A DNA stretch of 14,715 bases, taken from positions 1 to 14,715 of the forward strand of contig UQVT01000033.1 in assembly GCA_900544465.1 (NCBI GenBank), read 5' to 3'. Under the pieces are notes generated by a model. The model saw only the letters and a list, made by a program, of their open reading frames with translations, was not told the DNA's origin and ran no database searches. This document shows, in pieces, positions 1 to 8,753 of the stretch. Position numbers and translations under genes: made by a program. Origin of the DNA: an uncultured Collinsella sp. Its GTDB lineage: Bacteria > Actinomycetota > Coriobacteriia > Coriobacteriales > Coriobacteriaceae. Each line of letters begins with the position of its first letter. The stretch's first letter is position 1.

Positions 1-43
1 CTTCCGGGCCCCTTTGCAATGCAAATCTGCTTGCAAGTGCGAT

Positions 44-1504
44 TTAGCGCACCTGAGCGACGTAAGCGACGTTTGTCGAGGAAACCTTGTCCTCGAGCTG
101 GACGCTCATACGGGGATCGCCGGCGGTAGCGACGGTCAAATCGCCAGTCTTGACGTAGCCGAGCTCCTTAGCGGTCTCGATCGCCTTGACGATCGTGCCG
201 TTGACGGTGCCCTGGGTAATCTCGGCCTGGTGTGGGATAACGCCCCAGTACATGATCATCTGCTGGACGGCCCACTCGTGGCGGGAGAACGCGCAGATCG
301 GCATGTTGGGACGGAAGTGCGAGATCAGGCGAGCGGTACGACCGGTGGTCGTCGGCACGGTGATGCACTTGGCGCCAACGGTGGTAGCCATGTTCACAGC
401 GGACATACCCACAACGTTGTTGACGACGCGGGTGCCGTGAGCGTCAGCCGGAACCTCGAGCGGAGCGTGAGCCGGGAGGTACTTCTCAGTCTCGAGAGCA
501 ATGCTGGCCTGCATCTTAACGGCCTCGACCGGGTACTTACCGGCAGCGGACTCGCCAGAGAGCATAACGGCGTCGGTGCCGTCGTAGATGGCGTTAGCAA
601 CGTCGGCAACCTCGGCGCGCGTCGGGCGCGGGTTCTGCTGCATGGAGTCGAGCATCTGCGTAGCGGTGATAACGGGCTTGTAGGCCGCGTTGCACTTGGC
701 GATGATCTCCTTCTGGATGTGCGGAACGAGCTCGGGCTTGATCTCGATGCCCAGGTCGCCACGGGCGACCATGATGCCGTCGGAAGCCTCGAGAATCTCG
801 TCGAAGTTCTCGACGCCCAGGGCGCACTCGATCTTCGGGAAGATCGTCACGTGCTCGCCGCCGTTCTCGCGGCAAAGCTCGCGGATGCCGCGGACGGACT
901 CGCCGTCACGGATGAAGGAAGCGGCGATGTAGTCGATGTTCTCGGTCAGGCCAAAGAGGATGTCCTGACGATCGCGCTCGGTGATGGCGGGCAGCGAGAT
1001 GTTGACGTTGGGCATGTTGACGCCCTTGCGCTCGCCGATCAGGCCGTCGTTCTTAACGACGCAGGTCATGTCCTGGCCGTCGACGGACTCGACCTCGAGG
1101 GCAACCAGACCGTCATCGATCAGGATAAGGGAGCCCTTCTCGACCTCGGAGGGCAGAGCCAGGTAGTCGAGGGAGATGTGCTCAGAGGTGCCGTGGAAAT
1201 CTTCGGACGTGGGCTGAGCGGTGACGACGATCTTGTCGCCGGTCTTGACGGCAACCTTCTTGCCGTCGACCAAAAGGCCGGTGCGGACCTCGGGGCCCTT
1301 GGTGTCGAGCAGGATGCCGACGGGCATGCCGAGCTCCTTGGAAATACGGCGGACGCGCTCGATGCGACCGTGGTGCTCGTCGTAGGAGCCGTGCGAGAAG
1401 TTAAAACGGGCGACGTTCATGCCCGCCTTGATCATCTCGCGGATGGTCTCGTCGCTATCGCAGGCGGGACCCATGGTGCATACAATCTTGGTGCGCTTGT
1501 ACAT
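44..1504 (-). CDS. pyk: Pyruvate kinase
   Basis: Cytoplasmic glycolytic enzyme that transfers phosphate from phosphoenolpyruvate to ADP, giving pyruvate and ATP. The 486-residue product is full length for the family without the extra C-terminal PEP-utiliser-like domain. Visible motifs are the N-terminal barrel segment MNVARFNFSHGS (residues 29-40), LDTKGPEVRTG (66-76), the active-site segment IFPKIECALG with catalytic Lys224 and metal-binding Glu226, VARGDLG (246-252), and ATQMLDSM followed by PTRAEVADVANAIYDGTDAVMLSGESA (280-320). The C-terminal third forms the usual regulatory domain. The ATG at 1502-1504 is preceded on the minus strand by GGAGGT four bases upstream, which fixes the start. 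The gene is transcribed divergently from the P-type ATPase. Any terminator lies left of the window or in the first 43 bases, where I see only TTGCAA repeats and no clear hairpin with a T-tract. Identification is secure; which effectors it responds to cannot be read. Confidence 0.97.
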   Translation of the reverse strand: MYKRTKIVCTMGPACDSDETIREMIKAGMNVARFNFSHGSYDEHHGRIERVRRISKELGMPVGILLDTKGPEVRTGLLVDGKKVAVKTGDKIVVTAQPTSEDFHGTSEHISLDYLALPSEVEKGSLILIDDGLVALEVESVDGQDMTCVVKNDGLIGERKGVNMPNVNISLPAITERDRQDILFGLTENIDYIAASFIRDGESVRGIRELCRENGGEHVTIFPKIECALGVENFDEILEASDGIMVARGDLGIEIKPELVPHIQKEIIAKCNAAYKPVITATQMLDSMQQNPRPTRAEVADVANAIYDGTDAVMLSGESAAGKYPVEAVKMQASIALETEKYLPAHAPLEVPADAHGTRVVNNVVGMSAVNMATTVGAKCITVPTTTGRTARLISHFRPNMPICAFSRHEWAVQQMIMYWGVIPHQAEITQGTVNGTIVKAIETAKELGYVKTGDLTVATAGDPRMSVQLEDKVSSTNVAYVAQVR

Positions 1505-1796
1505 TCAGACCTCCATCTGACATCGTCTTGCGCTGATAGATAAACCATAAGAAATAAAACTGAGATGATTATAACGAAATGCCGACCGAATACCCCAAAA
1601 AATCGACCGTATGCCGAATTAGAAGTTCATTTTTTGCGGAAAAACGGTATATGCAAAACTTTACCAACCGTTCTAACCGCTGCTATCTGGGCGATATTTT
1701 AGTTCGATGATGCGCCGAAGAAAAAACGTTTTATCAATCTTGAGCATCACACTGTCTGCACCGTTGCGCCTGTGCCGTGTTTCCAGATGGAATGTT
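1505..1796. other. Divergent intergenic region, pyk side
   Basis: About 290 bases of non-coding, AT-richer DNA between the divergent pyk and ATPase genes. It holds the pyk ribosome binding site (1509-1514 on the minus strand), the pyk -10 box and a short AAAACGTTTT palindrome (1723-1732). No credible open reading frame, tRNA or repeat was seen. The right-hand part of the intergenic region (1797-1944), with the ATPase promoter and leader, is annotated separately. Confidence 0.6.
1568..1598 (-). promoter_or_regulatory. Probable pyk promoter
   Basis: Read on the minus strand, a perfect -10 hexamer TATAAT (plus coordinates 1568-1573, within GTTATAAT) lies about 64 bases upstream of the pyk start. 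The best upstream hexamer is TTGGGG (1593-1598) at a long 19-base spacing, so the -35 is weak. The surrounding DNA is much more AT-rich than the genes on either side. The -10 is convincing; the -35 is a guess. Confidence 0.55.
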
Positions 1797-1826
1797 TTGG
1801 CTAGACGCGTCGCTTTGGGGTACCAT
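1797..1826 (+). promoter_or_regulatory. Candidate promoter of the P-type ATPase
   Basis: TTGGCT (1797-1802) and TACCAT (1821-1826) are separated by 18 bases and each match the sigma-70 consensus at four of six positions. Transcription from here would begin near 1833, immediately before the first leader hairpin at 1836. The position is consistent with a leader of about 110 nucleotides. The hexamers alone are weak; the fit with the leader is what supports the call. Confidence 0.4.
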
Positions 1827-1835
1827 AGCTCCACT

Positions 1836-1944
1836 ATCAACTGCCGCTCAGCACGGCAGCCTTGATGAGCCCTTGCCCTTCTCCTGGGAATTATGATCGG
1901 GCATCAATCTGCTGAGTGGCCCGAATCCCAGGAGGGGACTCTAT
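1836..1944 (+). promoter_or_regulatory. Structured 5' leader with kissing loops and a sequestered RBS
   Basis: Two hairpins precede the ATPase start. Hairpin 1 pairs ATCAA-CTGCCG (1836-1846) with CGGCAG-cc-TTGAT (1854-1866) around the 7-nt loop CTCAGCA (1847-1853). Hairpin 2 pairs CTCCTGGGA (1881-1889) with TCCCAGGAG (1926-1934), and inside it TCGGGC (1897-1902) with GCCCGA (1919-1924). The hairpin 2 loop contains TGCTGAG (1910-1916), the exact reverse complement of the whole hairpin 1 loop. The Shine-Dalgarno AGGAGG (1930-1935) lies within the closing arm of hairpin 2. An alternative helix, TTGATG-ag-CCC (1862-1872) with GGGCATCAA (1899-1907), conflicts with hairpin 1's base and with both stems of hairpin 2. 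This looks like a translational on/off switch. I could not match it to a riboswitch class I know; ligand or trigger unknown, though a metal ion would fit the gene. Confidence 0.7.
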
Positions 1945-4626
<2,682 letters not shown>

Positions 4627-4638
4627 GTTAACCTGTCC

Positions 4639-4727
4639 GGGCCCGCCCCTGCGTGTTTTCTTCTTCGCTGGTCCTCGCGCTTCGCGCTGCGGGATCGCTC
4701 AGAAGAAAACACTCCCGGGGTGGGCCC
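4639..4727. repeat. Long imperfect inverted repeat (cruciform-forming)
   Basis: Perfect 12-base arms GTGTTTTCTTCT (4653-4664) and AGAAGAAAACAC (4701-4712) are extended outward by imperfect pairing to GGGCCC on each side (4639-4644 and 4722-4727). The 36-base centre contains a further GCGC-ttc-GCGC hairpin flanked by GGTCC/GGATC. No T-tract follows either end, so it is not a textbook intrinsic terminator. The right arm is also the beginning of the first direct repeat unit, so the left arm is effectively an inverted partial copy of that unit. Confidence 0.8.
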
Positions 4728-4787
4728 TACGGTATCCTTGCTGGCTTTACTCCCGCGCGGATGAAAAAGGGCTGAGGGAAAGAAGGT
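4705..4787 (+). repeat. Direct repeat unit, copy 1
   Basis: First of two units that share a conserved order: GAAAC, CTCCCGG, GGGCCCT, CGGTATCCTTGCTGGC, a CTCCCG-GCGG segment, then GATGAAAA and GGGCTGAGGGAAAG, ending in GTGAGC. In the 69-base core starting at GGGCCC the two copies differ at about seven positions including one extra A, roughly 90% identity. It runs directly into the hairpin terminator at 4788. Nothing suggests it is coding: open frames across it cross strong terminators. Confidence 0.75.
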
Positions 4788-4820
4788 GAGCGGCCGAGCA
4801 ATTGCTCGGCCGCTCGTTTT
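4788..4820 (+). terminator. Intrinsic terminator after repeat copy 1
   Basis: A perfect 28-base palindrome (4788-4815), with arms GAGCGGCCGAGCAA and TTGCTCGGCCGCTC, is followed by GTTTT. This is the first good terminator downstream of the P-type ATPase gene and probably ends its transcript unless the repeat unit is transcribed separately. Confidence 0.8.
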
Positions 4821-4841
4821 GAATAAAGGATGTGCCCTTAG

Positions 4842-4925
4842 GAAACCCCTCCCGGCGGTCGGGCCCTGCGGTATCCTTGCTGGCTTTTCTCCCGTGCGGA
4901 TGAAAAGGGCTGAGGGAAAGTTTGT
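4842..4925 (+). repeat. Direct repeat unit, copy 2
   Basis: Second copy of the ~84-bp unit, offset about 139 bases from the first in the aligned core (GGGCCC at 4861 against 4722). The core is conserved but the terminal hairpin that follows is a different sequence. That means the conserved part is not simply the terminator. In this copy CTTTTC (4884-4889) can pair with GAAAAG downstream; copy 1 keeps this pairing only partly. Confidence 0.75.
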
Positions 4926-4959
4926 GAGCTGGTCGGGCTTTGCCCGGCCAGCTCTTTTT
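4926..4959 (+). terminator. Intrinsic terminator after repeat copy 2
   Basis: Thirteen-base arms GAGCTGGTCGGGC and GCCCGGCCAGCTC (one G-U pair, 3-base loop) are followed by TTTTT. It lies 48 bases before the rsgA start, so the rsgA promoter must lie within or after it, or transcription must read through. A TAAAAT at 4964-4969 could be a -10, but no good -35 is visible. Confidence 0.8.
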
Positions 4960-5007
4960 GATTTAAAATACCTGCTCAGTTGTGATTTATGGTGCTGGGA
5001 GGCGCTT

Positions 5008-6192
5008 GTGGGCAAGGCTAAGGCTAAAGCGAAGAAAAAGACGACGGGGGCGCGGGCTAAGCGCGATCGTCGTCGGAAGCTTGCGACCGAGGCCCCCGCG
5101 TCTGCCGAGGAGCTGCTGGCAAGCGTGCCGGGACTCGACGCGCTGCAGGACGTTCCGGCGTTTGATGACCTGCCGGTCGATGAAGCCCAGCAGACTGCCT
5201 TTGACGATTTCTGCGCACATGCCGAGGAACCCGAGCAGATGCAGCTTGGCGCCGTGGTGCGCTTGGATCGCGGGTTTCCACTGGTGGCGACTGCCGATGA
5301 CACGTTTCGTGCCGAGCATGCCGTGGGGTTTGCCAAGTCGCGCGGCGAGGACGAGGTCCTGCTGCCCGCCGTGGGCGACCGTGTGGCGGTGCGCCGCGCT
5401 CCCGGGCACGATATGGGTGTGATTGAGTGCGTTCTGCCGCGCCATACGAGCTTTGAGCGTTGGCGCGGCCGTGCCCGCGGAGAGCGTCAGGTGCTCTGCT
5501 CCAACGTGGATAGCGTGCTAATCGTGCAGGCGCTCGGTGCCGGCGAGGTGCTGCTCGACCGCGTGGCGCGCTCGCTGGTGTTGGCGCTCGACTGCGATGC
5601 CGAGCCGGTGGTGGTGCTCACCAAAGCTGACCGCTGCGATGCCGAGGAGCTCGAGTGCGATCTGGACCGCGTGCGCCGCCTGGTGGGTCCGGACGTGCGC
5701 GTGATCGTGACGTCCTCTGCCGAGGGGCGCGGCCTGGACGAGGTTCGTTCCTGCGTGCCTGCCGGGAGCTGCGCCATGATTCTGGGCGAGTCGGGTGCCG
5801 GCAAGTCGACGCTGCTCAATGCGCTGCTGGGCCACGATACGTTGGCGACTGGCGGTGTGCGCGAACGCGACGACCAGGGCCGTCACACTACCGTTGCGCG
5901 CGTGATGGTGGCACTGCCGGGCGACGCCGGCGTGATCGCCGATGCCCCGGGCCTGCGCAGCCTACCGCTCGTGGGTCACGAGCGGGGTCTGGCGCGCGCC
6001 TTCCCCGAGATTGTCGAGGCATCGCGCGCGTGCCGATTTGGCGATTGCACGCATACCCATGAGCCGGGTTGCGCCGTTCGCGAGGCCGAGGACGCCGGGC
6101 AGATCGACAGCCTGCGTCTGGAAACGTTCCAAAACCTGGCGTCATCCATGCGCGTGAGCGCCCAAATGCTCGATCCCGATGTCCATCTGTAA
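5008..6192 (+). CDS. rsgA: RsgA, ribosome small-subunit-dependent GTPase
   Basis: Circularly permuted GTPase that acts in late 30S subunit maturation in the cytoplasm. The permuted motif order is visible: G4 TKAD (205-208) comes before the P-loop GESGAGKS (260-267, Lys266) and the G3 motif DAPG (Asp312). A C-terminal zinc knuckle follows: Cys342, Cys347, His349 and Cys355 in CRFGDCTHTHEPGC. An OB-fold region precedes the GTPase domain. I chose the GTG at 5008 because GGGAGG sits just upstream. The frame stays open back to a GTG at 4786, but that extension would translate two terminators and a repeat. The 394-residue product is longer than many RsgA proteins (about 300-360) because of an N-terminal tail starting VGKAKAKAKKK, dense in Lys and Arg, then an acidic/Ala-rich stretch. 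The gene appears to be monocistronic. Confidence 0.94.
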   Translation: MGKAKAKAKKKTTGARAKRDRRRKLATEAPASAEELLASVPGLDALQDVPAFDDLPVDEAQQTAFDDFCAHAEEPEQMQLGAVVRLDRGFPLVATADDTFRAEHAVGFAKSRGEDEVLLPAVGDRVAVRRAPGHDMGVIECVLPRHTSFERWRGRARGERQVLCSNVDSVLIVQALGAGEVLLDRVARSLVLALDCDAEPVVVLTKADRCDAEELECDLDRVRRLVGPDVRVIVTSSAEGRGLDEVRSCVPAGSCAMILGESGAGKSTLLNALLGHDTLATGGVRERDDQGRHTTVARVMVALPGDAGVIADAPGLRSLPLVGHERGLARAFPEIVEASRACRFGDCTHTHEPGCAVREAEDAGQIDSLRLETFQNLASSMRVSAQMLDPDVHL

Positions 6193-6210
6193 TTGATTTT
6201 TCCTATGACA

Positions 6211-6244
6211 GCCGTCTCCCAACTGTTCGGGAGACGGCTTTTTT
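6211..6244 (+). terminator. Intrinsic terminator of rsgA
   Basis: Ten-base perfect arms GCCGTCTCCC (6211-6220) and GGGAGACGGC (6229-6238) with an 8-base loop, followed by TTTTTT. It lies 18 bases after the rsgA stop codon and separates rsgA from the Tad operon. Confidence 0.92.
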
Positions 6245-6273
6245 GCTGCGGAAAAGCCTCGAAGCATGCAGTT

Positions 6274-6347
6274 TGCTGACGTGCTGACCAAAACCTTGCC
6301 ACGAGCTTGACGGGCTGGTTAGTTTTTGGTCAGCGATTGGTTTGACA
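6274..6347. promoter_or_regulatory. Candidate operator/promoter region of the Tad operon
   Basis: Perfect 11-base inverted arms GCTGACCAAAA (6283-6293) and TTTTGGTCAGC (6324-6334) are separated by 30 bases. TGCTGAC also occurs as a direct repeat with an 8-base period (6274-6280 and 6282-6288), giving three copies of a GCTGAC word in all. A TTGACA (6342-6347) follows, but no convincing -10 lies at 16-18 bases from it. The arms lack a T-tract. The 100 bases between here and the first Tad gene contain only a small CGGGC-attc-GCCCG hairpin. An operator for a dimeric regulator, or an RNA hairpin, are both possible. Confidence 0.4.
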
Positions 6348-6444
6348 TCGAAAACCAAGATCGCGATTGCGCCGCTTTGCGCTCTGACCGCCCAGACAAT
6401 GGTGGTACGGGCATTCGCCCGGCACTGCCATGAGAGGAGCGGCC

Positions 6445-7104
6445 GTGAACAAGAGCAAGCGCATCGCCATCAGTCTGGTCGCGGGCGTGCTCGCTGCTCT
6501 GCTCTGCATGGTTTACGGCTCGTCGATCCGCTCGCAAGCCGAACAGGTCCAGGCTGAGACCTTGGCCAAGTACGGTGGCGATCGCGTCGAGGTATGCGTC
6601 GCGGCGCGTGATATCGATGTGGGCGAGACCCTCGATGAGACCAATGTCATAACCCAAGAATGGCTGACGAGTCTGCTGCCGCGTGACGCGGCGACCGAGC
6701 TGCGCCAGGTGCGCGGCGACGTGACGACTTCGCGTATTCCCAAAAACGCCGTGATCTGCAATGTCTACACCAAGGCCGAGAGCCACAAGCTCGAGGTGCC
6801 TAAGGGCAAAGTCGCCGTTTCGGTGGCGGTCGATGCCGAGCACTCGGTCGGCGGTGCTGCGGGCGTGGGCAGCTACGTGGATGTGTATGTGCAAAAAGAC
6901 GGCGTAACCGATCGACTGTGCGGCGCGTACGTGATCGATACCAGTGAGGATTCCGGTGCCACGCGCGAGGGCAAGATCGAATGGGTGACGCTGGCGGCTG
7001 ACCCCGAAGACGTCAAGGAACTGCTGGGAGCCTCGGGCAAGGGAACGGTCAGCTTGACGATTCCCGCCACGGCGCGCGGCAAAAAGAGCGGAGGCGACAA
7101 GTGA
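6445..7104 (+). CDS. cpaB: CpaB/RcpC-like SAF-domain Flp pilus protein
   Basis: Probable first gene of the Tad operon. The 219-residue product has a short basic start, one membrane segment (about residues 7-25, ISLVAGVLAALLCMVYG), then an extracytoplasmic region with a SAF-like segment: VCVAARDIDVGETLDETNVI, ending with promotion-type residues SRIPKNAVI. CpaB/RcpC proteins are conserved in Tad loci and in diderms associate with the secretin. Here a secretin is not in view, so its role would be at the membrane or cell-wall base. I chose GTG at 6445 because AGGAG (6435-6439) lies five bases upstream; an in-frame ATG at 6430 precedes that ribosome binding site. The stop overlaps the next gene's start (TGATG). 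The family call rests on the SAF-like segment and on position. Confidence 0.8.
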   Translation: MNKSKRIAISLVAGVLAALLCMVYGSSIRSQAEQVQAETLAKYGGDRVEVCVAARDIDVGETLDETNVITQEWLTSLLPRDAATELRQVRGDVTTSRIPKNAVICNVYTKAESHKLEVPKGKVAVSVAVDAEHSVGGAAGVGSYVDVYVQKDGVTDRLCGAYVIDTSEDSGATREGKIEWVTLAADPEDVKELLGASGKGTVSLTIPATARGKKSGGDK

Positions 7105-8753
7105 TGAAGGCGATCTGGCTTGCGTGCTGCGCGTGCGGCGATTACGGGCTGTTGCAGCGGGAAGTCGAGGGCCGTGATGCGGGTGCACAGGTGCTTCGCG
7201 TAGGTGACCTGGACGGGCTGGTTTCCATGGCTCGGGCGTTTCCGTCGCGCCGCGGGGCTGCCATCATCGCGGCGTCTCTGTTTGATACCGAAGATGTGCG
7301 CAAGACTGTTGCGCGCCTGACGGCCGAAGGCCGCGTGAGTCGCGTGGTCGTGTTGATAGAAGCACTCGATCCGTCGGATATCGAGGGGCTGTTTCGCGCA
7401 GGGGCGACCGAGGTCATCGCTGCGCACAGTATATGCGGCAACGGGCGCGCGGGCGAGGGAGCGGTTGATTCCGATCGGCGCATGACGATTGAGCCCGATG
7501 CTTTTGTTGATAGGGAACCCGGGGCGCCTCGCGCTACAAGAGGCCCGCGTGTTGATGATTATGGAAAAGCGGAAGCCGAGCATGGTCGGCGCCCCCGGAA
7601 CCCCCTTGTATACGATGACGCTGGAGGGCCGGCGCAGCATGCTGGCGACTCCCCGGCTGTAGATTTGGGATACGTGCACGGCGTGAATCTGGCGGATGAA
7701 CTCGACGAAGTTGAGGGCTTTGCCGGGTGCGGCGAGTTGTCGCTGATGCAGCATGAGCAGATTGTGCAGAACGAGCCTGCCTCGCAGACCGAACAAGCTG
7801 CCATGCCGGCTTGGACGCAGCGTGTGGTTGCGGCGGGGGAGACGGGGACGCTGCCGCCGACGCCCGCCCCGCCGCCTCCGATGCCGCCGGCAGACGCTGC
7901 CGCTTCGCCGCACCGAGCTCCGGTCATCTGCGCCATTTCGGGTTCGGGCGGTTGCGGCAAGTCGACGATCGTTGCCACCATGGCACACACATCGTCGCTG
8001 TTGGGCTTGCGTGCCGCCGTGCTCGACCTGGACCTGATGTTTGGAAACCTTTACGACTTGTTAGGCGTCGATGCTCCGCGCGATATGGCGGCACTTATCG
8101 AGCCGTCGGCGGCGGGCACGCTCACCGAGCCGGATATCGTGGCCGCATCGATGCGCGTCGCCCCGGGCGTTACGCTCTGGGGTCCCGTTGCGGCGCCCGA
8201 GCAAGCTGAGCTCATGGCACGTCCGGTGGAGCTACTGCTCGATGTCCTGCGTCGCGAATCCGACGTGGTCTTTATCGATACCTCGGTCTTTTGGGGCGAT
8301 GCCGTGGCGGCTGCGGTGGCGGCGAGCGACCGTTGCCTGGTCGTTGGCGATGCGGCGGTGTCGTCCGCGGCATCGGCATCGCGCGTCATTGAACTGGCAA
8401 GTCGAGTAGGTGTGCCGCGCACGCGCATGAGCGCCGTGTTCAACCGGTTCGGTGCGCGCGGGGCAGACGAGGACGTCGCCATGCGCTTTGAGATTGCCTG
8501 TGCGTTGAGCTCCAAGATTCGTATCGCCGATGGCGGGCAGGATCTCGCCGCGCTCATGGCGTTTGGGCGCGCTGACGAGGCAGTGGGGCAGACCAGCGCT
8601 TTTGCGACCAGCGTGCGCGAGGCCACGCGCGAGATGCTCGTGGAACTGGGGTGCGCCGTCGGCCCTTGGAGCGATATGGTCGCCGACCGTGCAATGCGCA
8701 CCGAACGCCCGCGTATTCGCCTTCCCTGGTCGCGCGAGGGTGATCAGCGATGA
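7104..8753 (+). CDS. cpaE: CpaE/TadZ, ParA/MinD-like pilus localisation ATPase
   Basis: Cytoplasmic protein that in other Tad systems positions the pilus machine at the cell pole. The 549-residue product has an N-terminal receiver-like domain (about 1-115), a long low-complexity linker (about 120-265) ending in a Pro-rich PTPAPPPPMPP stretch, and a C-terminal ParA/MinD ATPase domain. The P-loop is SGSGGCGKST (residues 279-288, Lys286). The signature lysine of the deviant Walker A (KGGxGKT) is replaced by Ser281, as reported for some TadZ proteins. Downstream AAVLDLDLMFGNL matches the ParA switch region. ATG at 7104 overlaps the previous stop by one base; GTG at 7101 is an equally placed alternative, and GGAGG (7090-7094) serves both. 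The last four bases overlap tadA. Length is at the high end for CpaE because of the linker. Confidence 0.88.
   Translation: MKAIWLACCACGDYGLLQREVEGRDAGAQVLRVGDLDGLVSMARAFPSRRGAAIIAASLFDTEDVRKTVARLTAEGRVSRVVVLIEALDPSDIEGLFRAGATEVIAAHSICGNGRAGEGAVDSDRRMTIEPDAFVDREPGAPRATRGPRVDDYGKAEAEHGRRPRNPLVYDDAGGPAQHAGDSPAVDLGYVHGVNLADELDEVEGFAGCGELSLMQHEQIVQNEPASQTEQAAMPAWTQRVVAAGETGTLPPTPAPPPPMPPADAAASPHRAPVICAISGSGGCGKSTIVATMAHTSSLLGLRAAVLDLDLMFGNLYDLLGVDAPRDMAALIEPSAAGTLTEPDIVAASMRVAPGVTLWGPVAAPEQAELMARPVELLLDVLRRESDVVFIDTSVFWGDAVAAAVAASDRCLVVGDAAVSSAASASRVIELASRVGVPRTRMSAVFNRFGARGADEDVAMRFEIACALSSKIRIADGGQDLAALMAFGRADEAVGQTSAFATSVREATREMLVELGCAVGPWSDMVADRAMRTERPRIRLPWSREGDQR

Noticed and set aside
14..1543. 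509-residue open frame on the plus strand across the pyruvate kinase gene
   Set aside because: Antisense shadow of pyk in high-GC DNA; rich in Asp, Gly, Leu and Val with no domain, while the opposite strand has every pyruvate kinase motif.
1836..1944. Leader as a yybP-ykoY manganese riboswitch or other known metal riboswitch
   Set aside because: The conserved loop sequences of yybP-ykoY, M-box and NiCo elements, as I remember them, are not present; the two-hairpin kissing-loop layout differs.
4653..4712. Inverted repeat as the ATPase intrinsic terminator
   Set aside because: No T-tract follows either arm; the palindrome with GTTTT at 4788-4820 is a better terminator.
4786..5007. Upstream extension of rsgA to an earlier GTG
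   Set aside because: Crosses two hairpin terminators and repeat copy 2; GTG at 5008 has a proper ribosome binding site and leads straight into the family sequence.
6319..7188. 289-residue minus-strand frame over cpaB
   Set aside because: Antisense shadow, His/Arg-rich, no recognisable domain, and in conflict with the collinear Tad operon.
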